DNA of 34,457 bases from Crocinitomicaceae bacterium (GTDB taxonomy: Bacteria; Bacteroidota; Bacteroidia; Flavobacteriales_D; Crocinitomicaceae): NCBI GenBank assembly GCA_022448165.1, contig JAKVAS010000006.1, positions 13,707 to 48,163 on the forward strand, written 5' to 3'. Below, one piece after another: positions 8,874-18,300 of the stretch. Within the stretch, counting starts at the first letter, position 1. Each line of letters opens with the position of its first letter. The notes under the pieces were generated by a model. It was not told the DNA's origin. It was given only the letters and a program-made list of their open reading frames with translations, and made no database searches. A program made the translations under genes and the position numbers.

Positions 8874-9479
8874 TTAGATAGAGTCTTTAGTGTTCTCCAT
8901 CATGTTTGCAAGAAAATCTCTTGCTCTAAATAATTGTGCTTTTACAGTTCCTAGTGGTAAATCTAGCTCTTCTGAAATTTCTTCATAGGTCAATTCTTCA
9001 AAATATCGTTTTTCAACAAGAATGCGATACCTTGGTTTTAATTGACTTACAACTTTACGCATCATAAGTACTTTCTGCTTATGCACTACAGTTTCTTCAG
9101 GGTCTCGAGTATTGCTTTTAGCGTCAAAGAATACAGTTTCTCCATTGTCTGTTTTTCTACCTGTATCCATGGAAGTAACATGAATACGTTTCTTACGAAT
9201 AAAATCAATGCAGTTATTAGAAGCGATTTTAAATAACCAAGTACTGAATGCGTAGCTTGGAGAGTATTGCTTTAAACGGTTGAATGCTTTTCCGAACGCT
9301 TCAATCGTCAAATCGTCTGCATCATCGGTGTTCTTCACCATTTTGAGCATCATGAAATAGATTGATTCTCGATACCTATCCATTAATTTAGCATAAGCAA
9401 TTTGATCACCGTCAATAGCAGCTTGAACTAGAGTGAGGTCTTTTTTAGCTTTGTCCGATAAGTGATCTTTGTTTACCAT
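8874..9479 (-). CDS. ECF-type sigma-70 family RNA polymerase sigma factor
   Basis: 201 residues. The region 2 helix block is seen as DRYRESIYFMMLKMVKNTDD (about 40-59) with DADDLTIEAFGKAF and the -10 recognition part AFSTWLFKIASNNCIDFIRK. Region 4 follows with LKPRYRILVEKRYFEELTYE and the helix-turn-helix EEISEELDLPLGTVKAQLFR. Between them is a charged linker of about 45 residues. The start overlaps the end of the GT2 gene by 7 bases and rsmG starts 12 bases after its stop. No anti-sigma factor gene lies next to it, which is unusual for group 4 factors in Bacteroidota; it may be controlled by expression level or by a distant partner. The regulon cannot be read from the window. Confidence 0.92.
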   Translation of the reverse strand: MVNKDHLSDKAKKDLTLVQAAIDGDQIAYAKLMDRYRESIYFMMLKMVKNTDDADDLTIEAFGKAFNRLKQYSPSYAFSTWLFKIASNNCIDFIRKKRIHVTSMDTGRKTDNGETVFFDAKSNTRDPEETVVHKQKVLMMRKVVSQLKPRYRILVEKRYFEELTYEEISEELDLPLGTVKAQLFRARDFLANMMENTKDSI

Positions 9480-10615
9480 TTGCTTCTGTCCGTTTTACTT
9501 ACGCTATAGAATATAATTGTTGCCCATATCGTATAAAAAATATCCCAAAGGGGAAGCGCCGCAATAAATCCTTTTTCACCCAATCTTTTGAACGATCGTC
9601 CCATTACAATCCATTTTGTTATCAAAACAAGAATGAATGAAGCGAGAGAAAGCCAAATAAATGAGCTGTCAAGTAACAAAGAAACAAAGGTTCCTAACAT
9701 GATTAACAGTGATAGTGGATAGATTCCTAACATTAACTTTTTGAAAACCTTATAATTGCTTGAAGTTGTATAATGTCTAGACTTTTGTCTGAGCCATTTT
9801 TCCCATGTATCATTGGCTTTTGAGTAGCAGAATGAATCTGGATCAATATTTATGATGTAATTTTTTTTCTGGGCTGCATCTTGAATAAAAAGATCATCAT
9901 CTCCTGAAGCAAGGCCATAATGCGATTTAAATCCATCGGCACGATTATAAGCAGTTTTTGTGTATGCAAGATTTCTACCGATACCCATATATGGCATACG
10001 GGCTTTTGCGAAGGATAAATATGTCATTCCAATCCAGGCAGTATCAAAACGAATAAGGCGGTTTAACATTCCTGGTGTTTTCTTGTAAGGACCATACCCT
10101 AAAACAATCTCTTTCTTTTCAATAAATCGTGAGGCCATACTTTTTAACCAGTTCTGTCCACTTGGCAAGCAATCGGCATCTGTAAAGAGTAAATGTTCGT
10201 ATTTAGCACCTTTTATCCCTAGAGTTAATGGAAGTTTTTTTCCAAATTTTAAATGTTTTCCACGTTCAACTTCAATTGTTCTTAAATGGGGGTATTGTTG
10301 TTTGTAGGCCTCTAAAATGTACTTTGAATCATCCACTGATTGATGATTTACAATGATAACTTCAAACTTTGGGAAATTTTGTTCTAAGATGAAGGGAAGG
10401 TTCTGAAATAAATTTTCAGCTTCATTTCTTGCTGCGATTATAATGCTTACTCCATCAATTTTTTCGTTGAGGGGAATTTTTTTTTCTGAATGAAAAGCTA
10501 GTTTCCCGAATACAAAAAGAGCAAAATACAGCTGGATTATTGCAAATAGGGTGAAGCAGAAGAAGACATACGTCATCAAATTACTCAAGTCGAATTCTGG
10601 AAGGTATTGCAACAT
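9473..10615 (-). CDS. Membrane-bound family 2 glycosyltransferase
   Basis: 380 residues. An N-terminal membrane segment (YVFFCFTLFAIIQLYFALFV) is followed by a GT-A domain: VSIIIAARNEAENL (about 56-69), the metal-binding LLFTDADCLPSG (DxD at about 146-148), SGDDDLFIQDAA (about 238-248) carrying the acceptor-site acids, and QKSRH (about 277-281), a variant of the Q/R-x-x-R-W motif of processive enzymes with His in place of Trp. Two to three further hydrophobic segments close the protein. It would use a nucleotide sugar at the inner face of the membrane to build a lipid-linked or exported glycan. It is the first gene of the unit that continues with the sigma factor (7-base overlap) and rsmG. 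A weak -7-like box (CATATTTG on the minus strand) lies at 10632-10639. Confidence 0.9.
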   Translation of the reverse strand: MLQYLPEFDLSNLMTYVFFCFTLFAIIQLYFALFVFGKLAFHSEKKIPLNEKIDGVSIIIAARNEAENLFQNLPFILEQNFPKFEVIIVNHQSVDDSKYILEAYKQQYPHLRTIEVERGKHLKFGKKLPLTLGIKGAKYEHLLFTDADCLPSGQNWLKSMASRFIEKKEIVLGYGPYKKTPGMLNRLIRFDTAWIGMTYLSFAKARMPYMGIGRNLAYTKTAYNRADGFKSHYGLASGDDDLFIQDAAQKKNYIINIDPDSFCYSKANDTWEKWLRQKSRHYTTSSNYKVFKKLMLGIYPLSLLIMLGTFVSLLLDSSFIWLSLASFILVLITKWIVMGRSFKRLGEKGFIAALPLWDIFYTIWATIIFYSVSKTDRSKW

Positions 10616-10660
10616 ATATTTTGCTTTGATACAAATATGGCATGCTTTATTAAATAGGAT

Positions 10661-10668
10661 TATCTTTG
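10661..10668 (+). promoter_or_regulatory. Bacteroidota -7 promoter element for tgt-lptF/G
   Basis: TATCTTTG fits the TAnnTTTG consensus exactly and lies 24 bases before the chosen tgt ATG. No clear TTG was found 17-23 bases further upstream. A TTG at 10666 that could be mistaken for an upstream start is part of this box. Confidence 0.55.
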
Positions 10669-10692
10669 TCGCGTTTACTTATTAACAATTTT

Positions 10693-11823
10693 ATGCACTT
10701 TACACTTACATTAACGGACGCTAAATCGAAAGCACGCGCCGGAGAATTTCATACAGATCACGGTGTGATTGAAACACCAATTTTTATGCCTGTAGGAACG
10801 GCTGGAAGTGTGAAGGGGGTACATCAACATGAGTTGAGGGATGATGTTAAAGCCCATATTATTTTGGGGAATACCTATCATCTTTTTTTACGTCCTGGTC
10901 TAGAGGTGCTTGAACCTGCTGGTGGATTACACAAATTTATGAATTGGAATGGTCCGATTTTGACGGATAGTGGAGGTTATCAAGTGTATTCACTTTCTGG
11001 AACGAGGAAAATAAATGAGGAAGGGGTGAATTTTCAATCTCATATTGATGGGAGTTACCACTTTTTTACTCCGGAAAGAGCAATGGATATTCAGCGTTCT
11101 ATTGGTGCTGACATCATTATGGCTTTTGATGAATGTACACCATATCCTTGTGATTATGACTATGCCAAGCAATCTATGAATATGACTCATCGTTGGTTGA
11201 AACGTTGTTTTACACAGTTTAACAAAACGGAGCCCAAATATGGGCACCAACAAGCGTTGTTTCCTATTGTTCAAGGTAGTGTCTATAATGATTTGCGATT
11301 AGAGTCTGCGGAAACAATCGCTTCGCATGATGCAATAGGAAATGCAATTGGAGGTTTATCTGTTGGGGAACCAGATGAAGAGCTATATAGTATGACTGAC
11401 CTTGTTTGTAATGTCTTACCAGAAGATAAGCCTCGTTATTTAATGGGAGTTGGTACACCAGCGAATATTTTAGAGTGTATTTCTATGGGGGTTGATATGT
11501 TTGATTGCGTCATGCCATCAAGAAATGCGCGTCATGGAATGCTGTTTACTTCAGAGGGGATTATTAATATAAAGAATAAGAAGTGGGAGAAGGATTTTTC
11601 TCCGCTTGATCCCAATGGAACTTCGTATGTCGATCAAACTTATAGTAAGGCATATCTACGCCACTTAATGCGCGCTAAGGAAAATTTGGCAATTCAAATT
11701 GCGACATTACACAATTTATCATTCTATTTGTGGTTAGTAAAAGAGGCAAGAAGACGTATTATTGATGGTACGTTTTCTGAATGGAAAAATCAGATGATTC
11801 CTAAATTGAAGAATAGACTGTAA
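10693..11823 (+). CDS. tgt: Queuine tRNA-ribosyltransferase (tRNA-guanine transglycosylase)
   Basis: 376 residues from the ATG at 10693, the same length as E. coli Tgt; the TTG at 10666 is rejected because it sits in the promoter box and the family starts as here (MHFTLTLTDAKSKARAGEF). Diagnostic blocks are TPIFMPVGTAGSVKG, GNTYHLFLRPG, LTDSGGYQVYSL, AFDECTPYP, IGGLSVGEP and the catalytic region MFDCVMPSRNARHG. It exchanges guanine-34 in GUN-anticodon tRNAs for a queuosine precursor. An oddity is that the usual zinc ligands C-x-C-x2-C are absent: the equivalent stretch reads SPLDPNGTSYVDQTYSKAYL, while the His of TLHNL remains. The permease gene starts directly after the stop codon. Confidence 0.96.
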   Translation: MHFTLTLTDAKSKARAGEFHTDHGVIETPIFMPVGTAGSVKGVHQHELRDDVKAHIILGNTYHLFLRPGLEVLEPAGGLHKFMNWNGPILTDSGGYQVYSLSGTRKINEEGVNFQSHIDGSYHFFTPERAMDIQRSIGADIIMAFDECTPYPCDYDYAKQSMNMTHRWLKRCFTQFNKTEPKYGHQQALFPIVQGSVYNDLRLESAETIASHDAIGNAIGGLSVGEPDEELYSMTDLVCNVLPEDKPRYLMGVGTPANILECISMGVDMFDCVMPSRNARHGMLFTSEGIINIKNKKWEKDFSPLDPNGTSYVDQTYSKAYLRHLMRAKENLAIQIATLHNLSFYLWLVKEARRRIIDGTFSEWKNQMIPKLKNRL

Positions 11824-12900
11824 ATGATTACAATCATAGATAGGTACATAATAAAGAAGTTTTTAACAACATTCTTTTTCATGCTTGGGGTTATTATGAT
11901 CCTTGCAACCGTATTTGATCTAGCCGAGAAGCTGAGTAATTTTATTGAAATGGGAGCTTCAGCCTATGAGGTTATCTTTCAATACTATTTTAATTTTATT
12001 TTGCTTTATGCAAACATGTTTTCACCGATGATAATTTTCGTTTCGGTGATTTGGTTTACGTCTAAGATGGCTCAGGATACTGAGATTATTCCGATTTGGA
12101 ATAGTGGAAGAACGTTTGGTCGTTTTGTTCGTCCATATATGATTGCCGCAACAATTTTGATGATTATTTCGTTGATTGTCAATCATTTTATTGTTCCTCA
12201 GGCGAATAAGGTTCGACTTGATTTTGAAGAGAAGTATTATTGGAATCAAATGGTTGTAGCCGATTATCATGCAGAGTTTCCAGGTAACCAAGTAGTATAT
12301 TTTGCAAATTATTCCTCGACAACAGATGTTGTAAATGGATTTACGGTAGAACAATGGAATGAAGATCATGAGTTGGTTTCTTTTCTTCGTGCGGAGAAAG
12401 CGCAAAATATAGCGGGTACAAAAAAGTGGGTACTAACGAATTATTTTGAACGAGTTGTTGGTGAAACAGAAGATAAAGTTATTGAGGCGTCAACAAAAGA
12501 CACAATATTTGATTTTACTATTGACGAGATGGCGACTCGAGAAAATGTAGCTGAATCAATGACCTTTTTTGAGATTCGAGAGTTTATTAAAAGGGAAAGA
12601 GAAAAAGGATCTGCGAGGGTTGCTATGTATGAAATAGTGTTGTATGAGAGGTCTTCACTTCCTTTTTCAACGTACATTTTAACTATTATAGGTATTGCTG
12701 TCGCAAGCCGTAAAAAACGAGGAGGAGTTGGTGTAAATATCGCTTTAGGAATTGGGATTATTTTTATCTATATTTTTGCCATGAAGGTTACTGCTGTGGC
12801 AGCAATGAATGTTGGATTTGCTTCCTATTTAGCTGTTTGGGTTCCAAATGCTATGTTTGGAGGGATTGCATATCTTCTTTACAGGAATGTTCAAAGGTAA
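11824..12900 (+). CDS. LptF/LptG-type lipopolysaccharide export permease (YjgP/YjgQ family)
   Basis: 358 residues, normal for the family. The N-terminus, DRYIIKKFLTTFFFMLGVIM, and the following hydrophobic segments with ANMFSPMIIFVSVIWFTSKM and the conserved charged turn DTEIIPIWNSGRTFGRFVRP identify the YjgP/YjgQ fold. A periplasmic beta-jellyroll-like middle part (about 125-245) is followed by three C-terminal membrane helices starting near SSLPFSTYILTIIGIAVASR. The protein would work with LptB and a second permease to extract LPS from the inner membrane. LptG rather than LptF is likely, by the short N-terminus, but this cannot be settled here. It starts at the base after the tgt stop codon, so the two are co-transcribed. 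Its 3' end faces mutS2 across 142 bases in which I see no strong terminator. Confidence 0.93.
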   Translation: MITIIDRYIIKKFLTTFFFMLGVIMILATVFDLAEKLSNFIEMGASAYEVIFQYYFNFILLYANMFSPMIIFVSVIWFTSKMAQDTEIIPIWNSGRTFGRFVRPYMIAATILMIISLIVNHFIVPQANKVRLDFEEKYYWNQMVVADYHAEFPGNQVVYFANYSSTTDVVNGFTVEQWNEDHELVSFLRAEKAQNIAGTKKWVLTNYFERVVGETEDKVIEASTKDTIFDFTIDEMATRENVAESMTFFEIREFIKREREKGSARVAMYEIVLYERSSLPFSTYILTIIGIAVASRKKRGGVGVNIALGIGIIFIYIFAMKVTAVAAMNVGFASYLAVWVPNAMFGGIAYLLYRNVQR

Positions 12901-13042
12901 ATCTGTCTCTGATTCCGATTTATTCTAGTAATGCCTTATATGGGGGTAAGAATTAAATTTAGATTGCTTAAAGGAAAATCTAGGTTAAAGGATGATCAGC
13001 TATACATGCTGTGATATTATCGCAGAGGAAGTTCAAAATAAA

Positions 13043-15166
13043 TTATTCAACCCACATAAGTTTCTCTCTGGAAACTTTCATTCGCGCAAATCCAAAAGTT
13101 ACTGTGATATTATCCCCTTTTAGCTCTTCAACAACTCCTGATTGACGAGTAGCTATTAATTTCACCTTGGATCCGTGAACAATGCGGTTACGTTGGAATT
13201 CATCTTTCTCGGGTTTTCTTTTCTTTTTCTTTGAATTCTTTTTAGAACCTTCAAGCTTTTTCTGTTGTTCGATTTTTAACTGGGTTTCGGTTTTCGACTT
13301 CTCCACAGCAATGTATTTTCGAACCTCTTCCATTAATGGGTTGTTGACTGTTTTCTTTTTTGAATTAGTAATGTATCGTTTCGTAAAAGATTGCATCTTC
13401 TTACCACTTTGGATCAGTTTGTTATTGCTTTCTGATTGAGCGCGATATGTTTTTAATTTTGTTTCGTATTCGTCTTTTAAACTTTGATATTTATTTAGTG
13501 CTTTTTGCGCTGTTTCTTGCGCTTCAATATGTTCTTTGTTAAGACGTTCTAAATACGTTTTCTCTTTTTGAAGTTCATTGAGAAGACGGTCCATTTTAAC
13601 TTTCTTGTCGTCTAGTTTACTCCTTGCGTCATCAATTAACTCTGGTGGAATGCCATTCATTTTAGCAACTTCGAAAGTGAAAGAACTACCTGGTTGGCCA
13701 ACTGAAAATCGGTATGTGGGCTCAAGTGTTTCAGCGTTGAAAAGCATGCAGCCATTCACCGCGTTCTTTAATCTATCAGCTTTTAACTTGATGTTTGCAT
13801 AGTGAGTGGTAATTACACCAAAACTTTTTTTATTATAGAAGGCTTCGAACATTGATTCAGCAAGCGCACCTCCTAAATCTGGATCAGATCCAGTACCGAA
13901 CTCATCTAAAAGAAGTAACGTGTTTTTGTTTGATTCATCCAAAAACGTTTTCATTCGTTTTAATCGATATGAGTATGTACTCAGCTCGTTAGCAATAGAT
14001 TGATTGTCTCCGATATCGCTTAAAATTGTGCGGAAAAAGCACATTTTACTGTTTGGGTGAACAGGAACAAGCAAACCACTTTGTAGCATTACTTGAAGCA
14101 GTCCAATTGATTTAAGTGTGATACTTTTTCCACCAGCATTAGGCCCAGAAATAACTAGCATTCTGGAGAATTTGTCCATGCTTATTTGTTGGGGAAATGT
14201 TTTTTTCTTTTGTGCCTTGTTTGCTTTCCAAAGTATTGGATGGTAGGCATCAATAAGCTCAATATTTAACTCATCCTCAATAGAAGGTAGGTTGCAATCA
14301 AGGTTGATTGCAAGCCTTGTTTTTGCGTTGATAAAATCAAATTCAGTTAAAATTCGTTGATAAGAAATGATCAGAGGAAGGAAATCCTTCAATTGTTTTC
14401 GAAGTATTTGTAGTATTCTGAAAATTTCTTTACGTTCATCATCCATTACGAGCTCTAATTCGTTGTTAAGCTGGATGTTAATAGAAGGTTCAATGTAGGT
14501 TAATTTGCCTGTTTTACTTGATCCTAGAACGGATCCTGAAACTCTTCGTTTGTAGTTGGAGAGAACAGTAAGGACTCTACGGTCGTTTATATAGGTTTCT
14601 GTTGTTTCTCCAAGAAAGTTTTCCTTAGCTAGTTTTCGAACTTCTTTATCGAAATTTCTATTTATTTGTTTTCGAATGGTCTTTATTCTGGAACGAATTT
14701 CAAATAATTCCGGGGATGCATCATCGCGAACATTGCCATATCGATCAAATACCTTTTCAATATGTTGTACAATTTCTTTTGTAAAATAGGCTTCACTAAT
14801 GATTGCTGAAAGTAAAGGGTATTCACTTTCCCTTTTGTCAAAAAAGTAAAGTAATGCATTTATCAAGTTTGAAGCTCGATGAACACGCATAAAACCATCT
14901 AGTTGAATCGATGCGTTTTCTATTGGAATTAAACGTATCTCTTCAAGGATTTCGTCAAAATCTAGTTGTGGGAATGTTTCACCTTCATCACGTATGGATC
15001 GAAGTTCATTGACTGTTGATAGTGCCCGTTTTACCTCTTTAAAATTATTAATGGGAACAAGTTTAGACAGACGTTCTTGTGCTGTTGGTCCTACAGCATA
15101 TTCCGACAACCACCCTCTAAGGGTTGGAAATTCTAAATCTTCAATTGTTTGTGTATCTATTGCCAT
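13043..15166 (-). CDS. mutS2: MutS2-type ATPase without Smr domain
   Basis: 707 residues from the ATG at 15166 (MAIDTQTIEDLEFPTLRGWL). A TTG at 15208 is rejected because it is the end of the -7 promoter box. The order is: core/lever helices (about 20-300); ABC-type ATPase with Walker A ISGPNAGGKSITLKSIG; Walker B LLLLDEFGTGSDPDLGGALA; switch histidine region GVITTHYANIK; a long coiled coil (about 500-590) rich in Lys, Glu and Gln; a basic linker; and a KOW/SH3-like end with HGSKVKLIATRQSGVVEEL. Typical MutS2 of about 780 residues ends in an Smr nuclease domain; here the protein stops right after the SH3-like part. MutS2 proteins act on branched DNA or collided ribosomes rather than mismatches. 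Which role applies without Smr is not known from the sequence. Confidence 0.93.
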   Translation of the reverse strand: MAIDTQTIEDLEFPTLRGWLSEYAVGPTAQERLSKLVPINNFKEVKRALSTVNELRSIRDEGETFPQLDFDEILEEIRLIPIENASIQLDGFMRVHRASNLINALLYFFDKRESEYPLLSAIISEAYFTKEIVQHIEKVFDRYGNVRDDASPELFEIRSRIKTIRKQINRNFDKEVRKLAKENFLGETTETYINDRRVLTVLSNYKRRVSGSVLGSSKTGKLTYIEPSINIQLNNELELVMDDERKEIFRILQILRKQLKDFLPLIISYQRILTEFDFINAKTRLAINLDCNLPSIEDELNIELIDAYHPILWKANKAQKKKTFPQQISMDKFSRMLVISGPNAGGKSITLKSIGLLQVMLQSGLLVPVHPNSKMCFFRTILSDIGDNQSIANELSTYSYRLKRMKTFLDESNKNTLLLLDEFGTGSDPDLGGALAESMFEAFYNKKSFGVITTHYANIKLKADRLKNAVNGCMLFNAETLEPTYRFSVGQPGSSFTFEVAKMNGIPPELIDDARSKLDDKKVKMDRLLNELQKEKTYLERLNKEHIEAQETAQKALNKYQSLKDEYETKLKTYRAQSESNNKLIQSGKKMQSFTKRYITNSKKKTVNNPLMEEVRKYIAVEKSKTETQLKIEQQKKLEGSKKNSKKKKRKPEKDEFQRNRIVHGSKVKLIATRQSGVVEELKGDNITVTFGFARMKVSREKLMWVE

Positions 15167-15205
15167 AAGGTAAAACGAAATGCGGGATAGTGCCTTTTCA
15201 GCGGA

Positions 15206-15237
15206 CAAAAATACAAATAATGCAATCGTTGTGAAAA
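15206..15237 (-). promoter_or_regulatory. Likely mutS2 promoter
   Basis: On the minus strand 15213-15206 reads TATTTTTG, an exact TAnnTTTG match. TTTT at 15237-15234 lies 20 bases upstream, a weak -33 element. The predicted leader is about 35-40 bases to the ATG at 15166. Confidence 0.5.
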
Positions 15238-15302
15238 TTATGGTTAACTAGGCTTAAATCAGTCAAAAAAAAATACAATCAATTATAAACATAAAATGAA
15301 AG

Positions 15303-15333
15303 TTGTTTTAGAAGTTAATAACTGTTAATTTTA
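15303..15333 (+). promoter_or_regulatory. Likely promoter of the S8 protease gene
   Basis: TTG at 15303-15305, a 20-base spacer, and TAATTTTA at 15326-15333 (one mismatch to TAnnTTTG) precede the ATG at 15353. Spacing fits the flavobacterial consensus. Confidence 0.45.
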
Positions 15334-15352
15334 GCTAACTAAAACTAAAAAC

Positions 15353-18300
15353 ATGAAACGAAAACTACTTGTGCTATCGGCATTTATGCTGATGGTTATC
15401 GGGTTAAATGCCCAAAAAACACACTTCGACAACAAACCACATGTCGATGGAGAGATGCTTGTACAGTTGCTTCCTGGAGCAGGGATGAGGCAAGTATTGT
15501 CAAGAGCACCAGCGAATTATGGTATTGAATATGTTGAAGAGCTTTCAAAACCAATGCTAATTTCACTAATTAAATTTGATTCTGACGCGATTTCTCACGA
15601 AGGGATACAGTTTTGGCTATATTCTCAACCGGAAGTCGTTATTGCTGATTACAATTATTTAATTGATATGCGTGCTACAACGCCTGGTGATCCAAACTTT
15701 AATCAACAATGGCACCATGTCAATGATGGAAGTGGTGGGGGAACTGCTGATGCTGACATCGATTCAGATGATGCTTGGGATATTACTACAGGAGGAACCA
15801 CAGCTACGGGGGATGATATTGTAGTTTGTTTGATTGAATCAGGAAATCTTGATCACAACGATATTACAGGAAACCGCTGGTTTAACCAAGGTGAAATTGA
15901 GAATAATGGAATTGATGATGATGGAAACGGATACATTGATGATTATCATGGATGGAACCCAGTTCAAAATAATGACAACTATGGAACAGGAGGTCACGGT
16001 ACTAACTGTTTAGGTATGATTGGAGCAAAAGGTGACAATGGAACCTTGGTTGTTGGAGCAAATTGGGATGTAAAGTTAATGGTTGTAGGAGATTACAGTA
16101 TTAGTACTCAGGCAAATGCTATTCAAGCATATACGTATCCATTGGTAATGCGTCAGCGTTGGAACAATTCAGGTGGAACAGATGGAGCATTTGTTGTTGC
16201 AACTAGTTCTTCTTGGGGAATTGATGGAGCAGATCCAAATAACTATCCACTTTGGTGTGCATTTTATGATACACTTGGTGCTTACGGAATTTTAAATGTT
16301 GGAGCTACTACAAATTCGGAATTTAATGTGGATACTGGAGGAGACATGCCAACTGCATGTAATAGTAACTATATGATCGGAGTAGGTCGTACAGATAATA
16401 ATGATAATACAGCAGGTGGATATGGACCAAATACAATTGAGTTTGGTGCACCGGGTATTAATGTTGTAACAACGGCAAATACTAATACGACAACATCTAC
16501 TACTGGGACTTCATTTTCTTGCCCATTAACGGCAGGAGTAATTGGATTGGCGTATTCTATTCCTTGTACTGATTTTATGGGGATTGTTCAGTCGAATCCG
16601 CAGCAAGGAGCTGATTTAGTACTTCAAGCATTGTTGGATGGAGTAGATGTTAAAGCAAATTTAGCAACTCGATTTATTACTTCTGGACGTTTGAATTCGA
16701 GAAACACCTTGGATGAACTGATGGCAGTTGCATGTACAGGAACTTTATGTTTGGCGCCTTCAGGCCCGCAAGCAATAAATATAGGAGATAATACAGCAGA
16801 TTTAAGTTTTACTCCTTTCGGAAGTGCAACTTCTCAAAATTTATACTGGAGAGAAGTTGGATCAGCAACATGGACAGCTGTCAATAACGCAGTTTCTCCA
16901 GTTAGTTTATCAGGATTGAATGGGTGTTCTGATTACGAATTCTATTTGGAATCTATTTGTGGTACTGATACTAGTTCAGCGGGTGCTACTCAAACATTTA
17001 GTACTACAGGTTGTGGTAACTGTATCGATTTAGCTTACTGTACAAACAATGCTACAGATGGTGTTGATGAGTGGATTGAAGAATTGATAATTGATACATA
17101 TACGAATACATCTGGAAATGATGGTGGATATGGAGATTTTACAGGAAATGGATCTGTTCAATTGACTATTAATGGAACATATAACTTCACAATTACTCCA
17201 GGTTGGGCTGGAACGCTTTACGATGAATATTCTAGAATCTGGATCGATTTAGATCAAAACGGAACATTTGATGCGGCAGATTTGGTATATGACCAAGGGA
17301 CTTCTAGTCAAGCTGCGGTAACTGGATCAATTACAATTCCAGGAACAGCTGTTTTAGGAAGTACAAGAATGCGTGTTCAATTGGCGTATGATAGTGGTAC
17401 ATTGCCAGCAGAATGTGGATCTTTCCAATACGGAGAGGTTGAAGACTATTGTGTTGAGATTCTTGCCGATGTAATTTGTGGTCTTGTTACAACAGAGACT
17501 GTTACTGACCCTTCTTGTAATGGTGATTCTACCGGAAGTATTTCTATTGATAATGTATCTGGAGGAAGTCCGGGATATACTTATGATTGGGGAGCTGCTG
17601 GAGGAAATGTTTCATCTATTTCAAGTTTACCAGCAGGAAGTTACAGTGTGCTAATTACAGATAATGCAAGTTGTGATACTACAATTAGCTTCACATTGGT
17701 TGATCCTCCAGCGATTAACGCAACAGCGACAGTAGTTGATCCTGATTGTAATGGTGCAAATACAGGAAGTGTTACTATCGACAATATAACTAATGGAGAT
17801 GGAAACTATACGTTGGATTGGGGAGCAGCAGGTGGAGATGTAATGGCTATTACTTCTCAATCGGCAGGAAACTATACAGCAACAGTTACAGATGGGGCTG
17901 GATGTTCAAATTCGTTTGATTATACATTGACGGACCCAGTTGCACATAGTGCTGGATTTACATCTACGACGAATGCCTTAACTGCTAACTTTACTAATAC
18001 TTCAGTTGGAACAGGAACATACGCATGGGATTTTGGTGATTCAAACACTGATACGCAATTGAGTCCTTCGCACACGTATGCTACGCCAGGGACATATACG
18101 GTATGTTTAACATTGACAACTGCATGTACAACAGATCAAACATGTAGTGATGTAACAGTCGATAATGTAGGTATTGGTGAATTGGACGCTGCTGATGTAA
18201 GTGTTTATCCAAACCCATCAAATGATTTAGTTAATTTCATGATTACAGACGCAAACGTTGTTACGATTGAAATTCTAGACATTGTTGGTAAGGTTATTAA

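Noticed and set aside
10666-10692. Longer Tgt starting at TTG 10666
   Set aside because: The TTG lies in the -7 box TATCTTTG and the family's N-terminus matches the ATG at 10693.
12901-13042. Possible terminator between the LptF/G-type gene and mutS2
   Set aside because: Only a 4-bp stem (CAGC/GCTG near 13000) could be found; no feature is supported.
15167-15208. Longer MutS2 starting at TTG 15208
   Set aside because: The TTG is the end of the -7 box TATTTTTG, so it would not be in the transcript.
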